From NCBI RefSeq assembly GCF_029633865.1, contig NC_079216.1, positions 64,266,089 to 64,330,088 on the forward strand: DNA of 64,000 nt, written 5' to 3'. The stretch comes from Lampris incognitus (taxonomy: Eukaryota; Chordata; Actinopteri; Lampriformes; Lampridae). How positions within the stretch are numbered: the first letter of the stretch is position 1; every line of letters starts with the position of its first letter. This document shows positions 48,801 through 54,805 of this stretch, piece after piece. A program made the position numbers and the translations under genes. The notes under the pieces are model-generated. The model was not told the DNA's origin. It made no database searches and was given only the letters and a program-made list of their open reading frames with translations.

Positions 48801-49512
48801 CGATCACAAAATCTAACACCAAACTGTGTCAGGCTGGATATTCACACGCGCGTCCTCTCCCCCTGGGTTCTCAGTGCCGGCGTGGGCAGGACGGGCGTGT
48901 TTATCGCACTGGACCACCTCATCCAGCACGTCGGCGATCACGACTTCGTGGACGTGTACGGCCTGGTGGCCGAGCTGCGCAGCGAGAGGATGTGCATGGT
49001 GCAGAATCTGGTTAGTTCCAACAACACTTCCGCTTTCTGGCAACCGACCTTTTTAAGTGTTAAAACGGTTCTTTACGAACCTCACGCTCAGTTTTATTTG
49101 TGTAGCCCAATATCACAAACTGCAAATTTGCCTCCGGTGCCTGCTGTTAAGACTTCATGCAGGATATTATACAGGATTGGGGACTTGTCCCGGGGCTGCG
49201 CAAGATGTTTATGGTTTGAATCTTGGGATGAAACATGACTTGTGAATCTCTCGGTGTGTCAGGCCCAGTACATGTTCCTGTACCAGAGTACCTTAGATCT
49301 TCTGAGCAGTAAAGGAAACAGCCAGTCCATTTGGTTCGTCAACTACTCCGCCCTGGAGAAGATGGACTCATTGGATGCCATGGAAGGTAAGTAGACACAC
49401 ACCCACACCCACACACTGCACAGAAGCAGACCCACGTCATTCCCTCAGTCCACGTGTTGGTCCTGGTTTTGCAGGCGATGTTGAGCTGGAATGGGAAGAG
49501 ACCACGATGTGA
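17369..49512 (+). CDS. ptprq: Receptor-type phosphatase PTPRQ (conventional form, 46 exons)
   Basis: PTPRQ is a membrane phosphatase of hair-cell stereocilia and podocytes, known to prefer phosphatidylinositol phosphates. The first exon 17369-17425 encodes a signal peptide (19 residues). It is followed by 45 exons, E19-E63, from 18573 to 49512, totalling 7401 nt with the stop. That gives about 2485 residues, a little longer than mammalian PTPRQ because of a Ser/Thr-rich insert (E28). Visible parts are a half FN3 domain, 17 full FN3-type units, a transmembrane helix at about 40500-40560, a juxtamembrane region, one PTP domain with WPE and [10 protein letters not shown] motifs, and the C-terminus [12 protein letters not shown]. 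All exon phases match. Intron sizes run from about 120 nt to several kb, enlarged by SINEs. The gene converges with iqsec3. Identity is secure; the true 5' end is the open question. Confidence 0.95.
17527..17783. repeat. 37-bp minisatellite, about 7 copies
   Basis: The unit has agtctcttatatttcatatg followed by taggtaggtggaggtgc. The period is 37 bp (starts at 17527 and 17564), with few differences between copies. It lies in the intron after the alternative first exon. Confidence 0.9.
17955..18160. repeat. 28-29-bp minisatellite, about 7 copies
   Basis: The unit contains ctgaggtctggtttttgtgt then ggctagg. Later copies gain one base (ggatctgagg). Confidence 0.9.
18208..18403. repeat. About 21-22-bp minisatellite, 8-9 copies
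   Basis: The unit is tttctatagtattacctgtc, with point variants. It directly follows the two minisatellites above, so three different arrays sit within 900 bp. Confidence 0.85.
18573..18684 (+). CDS. ptprq: E19: C-terminal half of an FN3 domain
   Basis: A phase 0 to 1 exon. It reads [20 protein letters not shown] then [17 protein letters not shown], that is the V-T-P-G-T-x-F/Y turn and strands F-G of FN3, without strands A-D. A (TG)n tract precedes the acceptor (acccag). It is the first domain-coding exon of the conventional form. Confidence 0.95.
19716..23105 (+). CDS. ptprq: E20-E22: FN3 domain
   Basis: E20 is 19716-19824 (phase 1 to 2), E21 is 20598-20712 (2 to 0) and E22 is 23036-23105 (0 to 1). 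Reads [41 protein letters not shown] and [15 protein letters not shown]. The E22 donor is GTGGGT at 23106. A CT/CTAT microsatellite provides the E22 pyrimidine tract. Confidence 0.9.
19888..20322 (+). mobile_element. SINE family B
   Basis: Full-length copy: head gggcgtccgggtggtgtagc, B box gttcgaatcccc, 3' end near acaactgggagaaaaagtgg. Confidence 0.85.
20716..20766. repeat. (CA)n microsatellite
   Basis: Starts 3 bp into the intron after E21, so the donor GTAACA runs straight into the repeat. Confidence 0.9.
20901..21289. mobile_element. Inverted-repeat DNA element, GGTAACACTTTCTA ends
   Basis: The left end ggtaacactttctatgaagc (20901) is inverted at the right end (tagaaagtgttacc, to 21289). 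The subterminal sequence gcatctataacgccctataa is also mirrored. Flanking 8-mers atatagtc and atatatgc agree at 6 of 8. It is 389 bp with no coding frame, a MITE. Confidence 0.85.
21290..21984. other. Intron sequence, nothing recognised
   Basis: Intron between E21 and E22. Only short TG runs near 21575 and 21890 were noticed. Confidence 0.5.
21985..22330 (-). mobile_element. RTE-like retrotransposon fragment
   Basis: On the - strand it reads [33 protein letters not shown] and [20 protein letters not shown]. It is the same C-terminal RT segment as at 12172, but more divergent and shorter, and it abuts a SINE C. Confidence 0.8.
22345..22460 (-). mobile_element. SINE family C fragment
   Basis: The - strand reads gttagcgcagtcgcccatgg and a degraded B box (ggtttgatttcc). 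Similar to 10625 and 57400. Confidence 0.6.
22700..23034. repeat. (CTCT)n/(CTAT)n compound microsatellite
   Basis: Long pyrimidine-rich array mixing CTCT, CTAT and ATCG units, ending at the E22 acceptor ctctag. Confidence 0.9.
23220..23812 (+). CDS. ptprq: E23-E24: FN3 domain
   Basis: E23 is 23220-23419 (phase 1 to 0, donor GTACTT). E24 ends at 23812 (phase 1, donor GTACGT). Reads [20 protein letters not shown] then [14 protein letters not shown] and, in E24, [20 protein letters not shown]. The E24 start is uncertain: 23584 (after ctaag) or 23545 (after tctgcag). Both are in frame and differ by 13 residues. Confidence 0.85.
23975..24455 (+). mobile_element. SINE family B
   Basis: Longer than average, with an extra about 30 bp (ctgggctagctgcactgttt) in the body and a duplicated agaggtggtggaggcagagg stretch. 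Flanked by atttgcattt on both sides (about 23965 and 24470). Confidence 0.85.
24512..24571. repeat. (TG)n microsatellite at the E25 acceptor
   Basis: A pure (TG)30-class run whose last unit is followed directly by ttgcag, the E25 acceptor. Confidence 0.95.
24578..24983 (+). CDS. ptprq: E25-E26: FN3 domain
   Basis: E25 is 24578-24706 and E26 is 24837-24983, joined in phase 1. Reads [59 protein letters not shown]. This region matches the corresponding PTPRQ domain well (WDPP.IVTG). Confidence 0.93.
25014..25563. mobile_element. hAT-type non-autonomous element
   Basis: Ends CAGGGCCGGATC (25014) and GATCCGGCCCTG (to 25563) are exact inverted repeats of 12 bp. Flanking 8-mers cgttcaga (25006-25013) and cattcaga (25564-25571) agree at 7 of 8, fitting an 8-bp target duplication. 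The interior is AT-rich without a transposase frame. Confidence 0.9.
25714..26980 (+). CDS. ptprq: E27-E29: FN3 domain interrupted by a Ser/Thr-rich insert with a furin-like site
   Basis: E27 is 25714-25877 (phase 1 to 0), E28 is 26126-26705 (580 nt, 0 to 1) and E29 is 26819-26980 (1 to 1). E27 reads [20 protein letters not shown] and [16 protein letters not shown]29 reads [21 protein letters not shown]28 puts about 193 residues between the two FN3 halves: an acidic start, then [10 protein letters not shown] (26186-26212), a consensus furin site, then about 160 residues dominated by Ser, Thr and Pro, likely O-glycosylated. Mammalian PTPRQ has a shorter linker here. The frame is open throughout. 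Confidence 0.9.
27115..27600 (+). CDS. ptprq: E30-E31: FN3 domain
   Basis: E30 is 27115-27294 and E31 is 27493-27600, joined in phase 1. Reads [37 protein letters not shown] and [20 protein letters not shown]. Confidence 0.95.
27654..28090 (+). mobile_element. SINE family B
   Basis: Copy starting 54 bp after the E31 donor; head ggggatgtccgggtagcgtg, 3' end acttggggagaaaagcgggg. Confidence 0.85.
28205..28492 (+). CDS. ptprq: E32: FN3 domain
   Basis: A phase 1-1 exon of 96 codons. Reads [40 protein letters not shown] and [20 protein letters not shown]. Confidence 0.95.
28606..28887 (+). CDS. ptprq: E33: FN3 domain
   Basis: A phase 1-1 exon of 94 codons. Reads [39 protein letters not shown] and [21 protein letters not shown] (TG)n run follows shortly after the donor (about 28910-28945). 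Confidence 0.95.
29030..29228. repeat. Palindromic GGCCGGATCTG-rich segment
   Basis: cactgggccggatctg occurs near 29032 and again near 29159, and cccggatctggcccagt near 29212 is its inverse. It looks like a small inverted-repeat element; exact ends were not fixed. Confidence 0.5.
29570..29961 (+). CDS. ptprq: E34-E35: FN3 domain
   Basis: E34 is 29570-29690 (phase 1 to 2) and E35 is 29807-29961 (2 to 1). Reads [35 protein letters not shown] and [20 protein letters not shown]. The E-F region is less typical (Leu/Pro turn absent). Confidence 0.9.
30034..30415 (+). mobile_element. SINE family B, internally deleted
   Basis: Head gcgtccgggtggcgtggcgg. About 60 bp of the central region is missing between gggtgggaagccg and cctgttcaggggg. 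The 3' end runs into a G-run at 30398-30408. tttcattg flanks both sides. Confidence 0.85.
30969..31330 (+). mobile_element. SINE family A, variant A2
   Basis: Same 3' part as the copy at 2806 (ttagggttagtactcctgcc ... aataaagtgg), with head ggcacggcggcccagcagtt. Confidence 0.85.
31625..32042 (+). CDS. ptprq: E36-E37: FN3 domain
   Basis: E36 is 31625-31770 (phase 1 to 0) and E37 is 31871-32042 (0 to 1). Reads [39 protein letters not shown] and [20 protein letters not shown]. Confidence 0.95.
32095..33099. mobile_element. Inverted-repeat element with GTCCCC ends, split by a SINE
   Basis: The left end gtccccaggttacgaac (32095) is mirrored by gttcgtaatccggggac (to 33099). A SINE B (32162-32606) has inserted in it. 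A 45-46-bp unit (ttccggcttacatacaaact then cgacttacgaacagaccg) is repeated three times at 32939-33078. Confidence 0.8.
32162..32606 (+). mobile_element. SINE family B nested in the GTCCCC element
   Basis: Near-complete copy: ggtggcgtggcggtctattc, ggttcgaatccccg, end aaaattggggagaaaagggg. Confidence 0.88.
33100..34599. other. Intron sequence, nothing recognised
   Basis: Long intron part before E38. No exon-like frame with both splice sites and no repeat structure was seen. Confidence 0.45.
34600..34926 (+). CDS. ptprq: E38: FN3 domain
   Basis: A phase 1-1 exon of 109 codons. Reads [35 protein letters not shown] and [20 protein letters not shown], with a longer central loop ([16 protein letters not shown]). 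Confidence 0.95.
35093..35368 (+). CDS. ptprq: E39: FN3 domain
   Basis: A phase 1-1 exon of 92 codons. Reads [39 protein letters not shown] and [21 protein letters not shown] (TG)n and TGTGT array precedes the acceptor tctttag. Confidence 0.95.
35490..35866 (+). mobile_element. SINE family B, internally deleted
   Basis: Head gggtgtccgggtagcgtagc. The part between cacactatg and tggtagtctgcagccctcc lacks the usual ctcctcactgtcaggtg block. Ends about 50 bp before E40. Confidence 0.85.
35920..36543 (+). CDS. ptprq: E40-E41: FN3 domain
   Basis: E40 is 35920-36071 (phase 1 to 0, donor GTACCC) and E41 is 36402-36543 (0 to 1). Reads [38 protein letters not shown] and [20 protein letters not shown]. 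Confidence 0.95.
36544..37062. other. Intron sequence, nothing recognised
   Basis: Unique-looking intron between E41 and E42 with no repeat seen. Confidence 0.5.
37063..37338 (+). CDS. ptprq: E42: FN3 domain
   Basis: A phase 1-1 exon of 92 codons. Reads [39 protein letters not shown] and [20 protein letters not shown]. Confidence 0.95.
37452..37808 (+). CDS. ptprq: E43: FN3 domain
   Basis: A phase 1-1 exon of 119 codons. Reads [38 protein letters not shown] and [20 protein letters not shown]. The long central segment matches the enlarged equivalent domain of PTPRQ. Confidence 0.95.
37916..38472 (+). CDS. ptprq: E44-E45: FN3 domain
   Basis: E44 is 37916-38034 (phase 1 to 0) and E45 is 38286-38472 (0 to 1). 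Reads [39 protein letters not shown] and [20 protein letters not shown]. Confidence 0.95.
38581..39118 (+). CDS. ptprq: E46-E47: FN3 domain
   Basis: E46 is 38581-38822 (phase 1 to 0, donor GTGAGG) and E47 is 39049-39118 (0 to 1). Reads [50 protein letters not shown] and [15 protein letters not shown]. Confidence 0.95.
39452..40366 (+). CDS. ptprq: E48-E50: membrane-near extracellular domain
   Basis: E48 is 39452-39610 (phase 1-1), E49 is 39896-40190 (1 to 2, donor GTAAGT) and E50 is 40293-40366 (2 to 1). Reads [89 protein letters not shown]. The ordered cysteines and CNGPLKP are typical of PTPRB/PTPRJ/PTPRQ membrane-near regions. E49 carries an insert around HTDTHS compared with mammalian PTPRQ. 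Confidence 0.93.
40471..40821 (+). CDS. ptprq: E51-E52: transmembrane helix and start of the cytoplasmic tail
   Basis: E51 is 40471-40570 (phase 1 to 2) and E52 is 40693-40821 (2 to 2). E51 encodes [10 protein letters not shown], then about 22 hydrophobic residues ([20 protein letters not shown]), then ASVK. E52 starts [13 protein letters not shown] and continues [20 protein letters not shown] and [10 protein letters not shown], highly like mammalian PTPRQ. Confidence 0.96.
41079..41397 (+). mobile_element. SINE family A, 3'-truncated
   Basis: Head ggcggcacggtggcacagcg, B box ggtccgagcccc. Stops after ctgctgggatcggct without the (ATGG)n tail. Confidence 0.83.
41740..43811 (+). CDS. ptprq: E53-E54: juxtamembrane cassette exons
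   Basis: E53 (41740-41784, 45 nt) encodes [16 protein letters not shown]54 (43785-43811, 27 nt) encodes LLSYRKSLK. Both start and end in phase 2 and are multiples of three, so either can be skipped without changing the frame. Joined to E55 they give basic juxtamembrane sequence before PINKKSF. Known PTPRQ forms with and without such a segment support alternative use; which is used here cannot be seen. Confidence 0.85.
41881..42283 (+). mobile_element. SINE family B, 5'-truncated
   Basis: Starts at ccattccgttgcctaccaac, with the A-box region missing, and ends in a G-run at about 42269-42280. Confidence 0.83.
42849..43712. mobile_element. hAT-like miniature element with GCCCCTTTTCCAC ends
   Basis: The left end gccccttttccactgcatgg is mirrored by ccatgcggtgggaaaggggc (to 43712). 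The inner region ggctcaactcggttctactc is mirrored by gagctgagctgagtagagtc. The centre (43240-43530) is an AT-rich palindrome of ATTTAAATAAATAT type. A shorter relative is at 55728. It sits directly upstream of E54. Confidence 0.8.
44015..44284 (+). CDS. ptprq: E55-E56: start of the phosphatase region
   Basis: E55 is 44015-44096 (phase 2 to 0) and E56 is 44194-44284 (0 to 1). Reads [40 protein letters not shown] and [20 protein letters not shown] corresponds to the KNRY motif of PTP domains that shapes the pTyr loop. Confidence 0.96.
44473..44829 (+). mobile_element. SINE family A
   Basis: Copy with head cacggtggcgcagtggttag and tail atggatggatgg. It ends about 70 bp before E57. Confidence 0.85.
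44898..45287 (+). CDS. ptprq: E57-E58: phosphatase domain, first half
   Basis: E57 is 44898-44974 (phase 1 to 0) and E58 is 45153-45287 (0 to 0). Reads [40 protein letters not shown] and [26 protein letters not shown] and the ATQGP segment are conserved PTP motifs. Confidence 0.97.
45361..45741 (+). mobile_element. SINE family A
   Basis: Full-length copy (ggggcggcacggtggtgcag to a long (ATGG)n) between two catalytic-domain exons. Confidence 0.85.
45833..45868. repeat. (TG)n microsatellite at the E59 acceptor
   Basis: (TG)n run ending 10 bp before the E59 acceptor (atttcag). Confidence 0.9.
45879..46303 (+). CDS. ptprq: E59-E60: phosphatase domain with WPE loop and catalytic Cys
   Basis: E59 is 45879-46004 (phase 0-0) and E60 is 46158-46303 (0 to 2). 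Reads [19 protein letters not shown], then [11 protein letters not shown] with Glu (46206-46208) where most tyrosine phosphatases have Asp, then TTIVVHC with the catalytic Cys at 46299-46301. The Asp-to-Glu change is the PTPRQ hallmark linked to lipid phosphatase activity and weak protein-phosphatase activity. Confidence 0.97.
46562..47007 (-). mobile_element. SINE family B with intact target duplication
   Basis: Reverse copy with its 3' end at 46562 and head near 47007. ccaaacacaagtatt occurs immediately outside both ends (about 46543-46557 and 47004-47018). Confidence 0.88.
47010..47889. other. Intron sequence, nothing recognised
   Basis: AT-rich part of the intron between E60 and E61 with no repeat structure noticed. 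Confidence 0.45.
47890..48093. repeat. Long inverted repeat (hairpin)
   Basis: gtgttgtgtcgaactctgtt (about 47893) and aagcggagttcgacacaaca (about 48069) are inverse arms, with tctgtttccccctag and tagggggaagcacat also mirrored. The loop is about 110 bp (47940-48045). Confidence 0.75.
48145..48665. mobile_element. Two SINE B pieces joined in opposite orientation
   Basis: 48145-48283 is the 3' third of a SINE B on the - strand. At about 48284, within gtggagtcgcca/acagggga, it changes to a + strand copy (48284-48665) starting close to its B box (ggttcaaatcccc). Confidence 0.8.
48875..49010 (+). CDS. ptprq: E61: phosphatase P-loop and following helix
   Basis: Phase 2 to 0. The Ser after the catalytic Cys is made across the junction (AG + T), giving [10 protein letters not shown], then [20 protein letters not shown] and [18 protein letters not shown]. 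The P-loop Arg is present, so the catalytic core is complete. Confidence 0.97.
49263..49512 (+). CDS. ptprq: E62-E63: phosphatase C-terminus and stop
   Basis: E62 is 49263-49386 (phase 0 to 1) and E63 is 49475-49512. Reads [14 protein letters not shown] (Q-loop Gln near the start), [20 protein letters not shown] and [11 protein letters not shown] before TGA at 49510. There is only one PTP domain, as in all R3 receptor phosphatases. Confidence 0.97.
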
Positions 49513-51711
49513 AGACCGATTTCATTCAAACCTGCAGCTGAGAGAAAAAGAGTGACGCGTAGAGTTCGCTGGGTCCCGGGGCCAAAAATCCTGCTGAGGG
49601 CCCCTTCGCCGCCGGAGAGGAGTATGAGGATGGAGTAAACGGAGCAGTGGGAACTGAACCGGCGGTTAGTCTGTCTTTAGCAACCGACGTCAAACGTGAA
49701 CAACCCGCTCCCCTTAAGAACAGCCCTCCCTTAAATCCGTCCACGTCGAAAAGACTGCGAGAACGGGAGGGAACAGGAAGCGAGAACGAGAACTTAAAGC
49801 CAAGTAGGAGCGCTCTTTCCCGTCTGTACACAGGTACTTTGCACAAGTCAGTTGGTTGTGTATTATATGACATTATCGTATTATCGCTCATGTTTTTTTG
49901 TAAGATAATTTATTCAGCCAAAACTGGTGTCTGTTCTTCTGTCTGTAATGACCTTTGTGCTCGGGTGTTGATGGCTTTCTTTTTAAAGACTTGCTCAAAA
50001 GTAAACCAGGCGTTAATGATCACGTTTTCAAGGATTTATTCATCCCGACTTGCCTCGCTCACGAAAAGGTGTCGTGTCTATCTGTCGTTACGCTGCTATA
50101 GGAAACCAAACATCACTTTCCAGCAGTTCTTGTTATTATAAGGAACAGAAACAAAACCGTATCACACACACAACACACACACACACACGGGCCTTGGTAC
50201 TGACCCCGGTCTCTAATGAATGAGTTTGGACCAGATGCACGAGGAAGATGGCGAAATGAGGGCGCCCTGTATCGTGAACGGCCGCAAAAAAAACGATTTC
50301 CCAAAAGCCTTCCTCGTTCCACCATCCTCTTCCCACACCTGGGTGCAAATTCATTTGTCGGGAAGCGGGGAGACGGCGCGAGGGACGCAGGCGGCGCGGT
50401 GGCTGCGGACACCCACCCGTCCCCTCACATACACAGCCCAGAGCCTCCGCGCAGAGTAAAAACTACTTTATTCTTCCATTCTCTTCAAACAGAAAAAGAA
50501 ACAAACTTTAGAAATGTTCCACTAGTAAACATGTTGATCTTTAGAAAGCCCCTTTAGAAACACCGTGCGGGGGCGCACGGACGAGACGACGGTGCTCCGC
50601 AGTCAGGCTGTGGAGCGGCACGTCTCCATGACAACCCAGGAGGAGGAGGAGGAGGAGGAGGAGGTGGTGAAGGGTACAGGAGGAAAGAGCGAGGACGGAA
50701 GGAGAGGGGGTGAAAATGACATCAATCAACTCAACATGCCCTGGTAATAATGACACAGAGATCGATTCCCACTCGTCCCGTCCCGTGTACTCTGAATGAC
50801 AAAATAACCATGCTTTTAAGTAAGTTTATAATAAACAAGGTGGGGTTTCCGACTCGTGTAATCAAGTGTTTTCGAAGGTGAATTTAACATGGATTTGTGT
50901 TTGGCAGCTACGGGCAGGTGTGCTTGCATGTGTGTGTGTGTGTGTGTGTGTTTACTAATACAGCATAGCCCTTAACGCACCCTTAACGAGGGTGACACAG
51001 CCATCTTTTAATAATATGATATGGTAATTCGATGAGCATGTGGATCGGCAATAAATTTAGCATGTTACCATGGTAACGGGACTATTTTCTTTTAAAAGCT
51101 GCCTGCTTTCCATTTCATAGCAACCGGATTCAGAAGACTCCCGGATGTTGATCTAAATAATAACTATAATAACTATATCCGTATTTTTTCCTCTTTTCTC
51201 TTAAACTAGAGCTTCTCTGTACAAATACATATGTAGACGCACATCTGCACGCTAACAACCTCTTCCTCATAAATCTATATCTATTTACAGTATATCCAAT
51301 ATATTCTTATGGTGCAAAATTTAAAAGACATATTCAGTGTGCCTCAGGTAGACGACTTGTGCTCGACTTTACACGTTGGCTTGACATTTTGGACACCTCC
51401 AGCCAGCACGGACTGTGGACCGAGGAGATGGTACCGAATCCAGTACGCACATGTCCGCCTTCGGTTTTTCTCAAAGTAACATTCTGTGATGGAATAATCT
51501 GCTTGGATATATTTTCAGTGCATGAGAAAAATATAACAACACTTAAAGTGGGTAATAGTTTGTGAAGCGAGCGAGTGTTTACCCAAGTGATGAACTTCTT
51601 TTTTTTCCCCCATCAATTTTCTGGACACAGATATTGCCTAAACCCAAACTACTCAACGTGGGCTTTCATTAAGAGTTCTTGGATCTGTCTTGGGGAAACG
51701 TTTTCTTTTGT

Positions 51712-52117
51712 ACTTTTCTCTCCCCAATTGCATTTTTGGCCAATTACCCCACTCTTCCGAGCCGTCCCGGTCACTTCTCCGCCCCCTCTGCCGAGCCGGG
51801 GAGGGCTGCAGACTACCACACGCCTCCTCCCATACATGTGGAGTCACCAGCCGCTTCTTTTCACCTGACAGTGAGGAGTTTTGCCAGGGGGGACGATCAC
51901 GCTATTCCCTCCCCCCTGAACAGGTGCCCCGACCGACCAGAGGAGGCGCTAGTGCAGCGACCAAGACGCACACCCACATCCGGCTTCCCACCCGCAGACA
52001 CGGCCAATTGTGTCTGTACGGACGCCCGACCAAGCCGGAGGTAACACGGGGATTCGAACCGGCGATCCCCGTGTTGGTAGGCAGTGGAATAGACCGCTAC
52101 GCTACCCGGACGCCCCT
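51712..52117 (-). mobile_element. SINE family B
   Basis: Reverse copy: 3' end ctctccccaattgcattttt, head at 52117 (gtagcgtagcggtctattcc on the - strand). Confidence 0.87.
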
Positions 52118-52984
52118 TCGCCGTTGTTTTCTAAACTGTTCGAGGCTGGGCGGCGTACAAGTCTCGCTCACTGCCATCGGGTTAACTGACACACTGAGCA
52201 GCCGCTGCAAGACGGCACTGCTCTCGTCACGATTCAAAGAAGCACAGATACTTATTGTTCCGTAGCACATCTTTTCCTGAGCTTTGTGAATTAAAATGCC
52301 ACAGATCTGATACGGAAACGAAACGCCTCGACGCTACCATCCTCATTCATAAACGTACCATAATTGACATCCTTCCTCATGCACTCGCACACTAATGAGG
52401 ATGCAGCTCACACAGGTCTCGCAAAAACCACTAACGAGTAAAAGAAATAAGAGTATCATCAGGATATGGTCTTAGGGAATCAACATTTTTTTTTGTACCC
52501 CTTTCACATCAAACTTAAATCCTTTCCTTTTCACTGGGATCGCCCTTGGTGTTAAAGGATCCGTGCCTCAAAATCCTAGAAAATCACTCCTGGGTTACGG
52601 CGAAGCAGTTTTTCCTAGGGCACTGACAGCAGCTTCCGAGGACTGTGTCTGTCTGAGTGGATCTTACCGAGTCTTGCATTCTAGCAGCCAAACATCGTTC
52701 CCTATCCTGCTGCAAAGTTAAGCTGATGTAATAACGGCAACGACAAAAAAGTGACCGCATGTTGTGCAAATATTTGGCAATCTCTGAAAAACGGCAACAC
52801 GTGCGTATAATCGAGTCCGTCAGCCTAACTCGACACAAAGGAGGGGCTCACACTACGGAGGACAGGGCATGGTCTGATGTAAGATGCTGGGATCATGTGA
52901 AAGCGGGCTTCCCAGGAAAAAGTTGGAATCCACTTGACGGTGTGAAAGGGGGTCCTATCGACAATCCCAGGATTTGAAACCCAG

Positions 52985-53342
52985 CCCAGATAGCAAAGAA
53001 TCTTTGGCCCACATCTGCAGTTATCTTACAGCCCACATTTGGCCTTGAATGACGGTGTTGAATCGGGGTGAGTGTGGCTGCCTCAACTCAGCCACACTTG
53101 GGCCACATCTGGCCAACATCATATGTGCTGTAACCCAAGTCTGACCCACACAACACTTGCCGTAACCCAAGTCAGGCCCAGCTTATGACATCTGGGCCAC
53201 TTCTGGCCCACACAACAGTTGCCGTAACCCAAGTCAGGCCCAGCTTATGACATCTGGCCCACACAACAGTTGCCAGTGCCGTAACTGAGCCGCAAGTACC
53301 AAAAGTGCCCCAGATTAGGCCCAAATGTGTCTGCTATCTGGG
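52985..53342. mobile_element. Inverted-repeat element CCCAGATAGCA with GGCCCA-rich interior
   Basis: CCCAGATAGCA (52985) and TGCTATCTGGG (to 53342) are inverse ends. The interior repeats ggcccacatctgg-like and cccaagtcaggcccagctta-like blocks. A related copy in the opposite orientation is at about 61325-61680. Confidence 0.8.
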
Positions 53343-54385
53343 AGGAAAATACCAGGATGTGGACAGGATTGGGAAAGAGGCTCAGAGCAGCTACACCCTC
53401 GCTCACTATGCTACTTACTGTACAGGGTAAAGGCATTGGAGCATCAATCGTAAGGACTGACAATATTTACTCACGTAAAAACATCAACTTGTCTGCTAAC
53501 TCTACAAATAAAGTACATTGAAAAAGGAACAAAACACACCAGCAAACTTGCTTCTCCCCATTTTACATGGGCTCACAAAAAAATAGCTCAATCAGGATAT
53601 GCAAAAGCAAGAGAAACTGTGCTGACACTGTTCCTTTTTGAATGTGGCATATTAATACCAAGAAACCCACAACAAACAAGTAAATACGTGAACTTTCAAA
53701 TGACCAAAACCCAGTAAGTCACCAGGACAGTGTGTAGCCCGGCCGGATCTTCTCTAGCATGGTCCTCTCACAGTTCTGGCTTTCTGGATGGTTCCTTGGT
53801 TCCTCTGACAAACATCCCAGAAATAAAATCAAAGGGAAGATGAGCATAATATGACTTTGAAATACAGAAATCATGGATCCCATCCGCTCCCTTCAATCCT
53901 CTTCTAGTCAAAATGTTTAAAATATAGACCATTATCTACAGCGTAACATGTACAGGTAGAGGATTAGAATTTTTTTTTCTATCAAAAAAGCCACCCAAAG
54001 TACCTCACGATCAAAAATACTCTTCATTCAATGCTCATTCTTGTTGGTTTCTATTTCTTTTTCACTTCACACACCTCAAATATCCCTCGCTTACGTCTCT
54101 TAACTTACCATTCAAAGTAAGTTGGCTAGTGCTTGTATGTCGATGCATGTTTGTATCGGTGTGTCTGGCCATGTGCAAGAGTGCAGGCAATGCACACTGA
54201 TGAAGAACATGTACCTGTGTCTTGGCGAGTACATGTGTCGATTTGTAGGTCTGTGTCCATGTGCCTGTCCGTCTGTCTATCTGCCCGTCTACATGCGTAT
54301 TTTATGTATGTATTTGGGAAATGGCTGCCCCCCTCCCCTTTCGGATTTTTCGTGCAAGGTGTTCTGGTGCTCCAGGTGGCACGGC

Positions 54386-54805
54386 TCAGACGATGCTGCG
54401 CGAGCCGCTAGAGTTGCGCCTGCGGCTGAAGGGCAGAGTATGGTGGAGAGGCATGGGCGAGTCGGGGGGACAGAACTGGTGGGGGTGGTTGTAGGGAGGG
54501 GGAGGAGGAGGGAGAGGGGGCTGAGGGCCATCCCCCTCTCTGGCGTGCACAGGCGTGGACATGGCTGACTGGATGAGCCGGTGGGAGGCAGGACTTTGGC
54601 TGAGGAAGGCTTCCATCCGCCCTCGCCCGCTCTGGTCGACGACAATCACCTTGACAATCTGCTGGCACTGGATGAGCGTTTCCGGGCGGAGCTCCCCAGG
54701 CTGGATGGGGCTGAGCAGTGCCGGGGGCGCAGCCAGGGCCAGAGCCGTGGACTCAATGCTGGGCTGGCTCAGCTGATAGGTCTGCAGCCTGTTGTGAATT
54801 GACAC
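54386..54805 (-). CDS. iqsec3: iqsec3 last exon: proline-rich tail and PDZ ligand
   Basis: Starts in phase 0 with [20 protein letters not shown] and includes [20 protein letters not shown] and a [14 protein letters not shown] stretch. It ends [12 protein letters not shown] before TGA (54388-54386). The last residues, S-I-V, fit a class I PDZ-binding motif, which for IQSEC proteins links to postsynaptic scaffolds. Confidence 0.88.
   Translation of the reverse strand: MSIHNRLQTYQLSQPSIESTALALAAPPALLSPIQPGELRPETLIQCQQIVKVIVVDQSGRGRMEAFLSQSPASHRLIQSAMSTPVHAREGDGPQPPLPPPPPPYNHPHQFCPPDSPMPLHHTLPFSRRRNSSGSRSIV

Larger units (their letters stand above)
49513..54385. other. Region between the stop codons of ptprq and iqsec3
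   Basis: Contains both 3'UTRs, the ends of which I cannot fix. Candidate poly(A) signals are AATAAA on + at 50830 and on - at 50472-50467. If both are used the transcripts overlap. There is a (GAG)n run at 50638-50667, a SINE B at 51712 and an inverted-repeat element at 52985. No convincing additional gene was seen. Confidence 0.5.
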
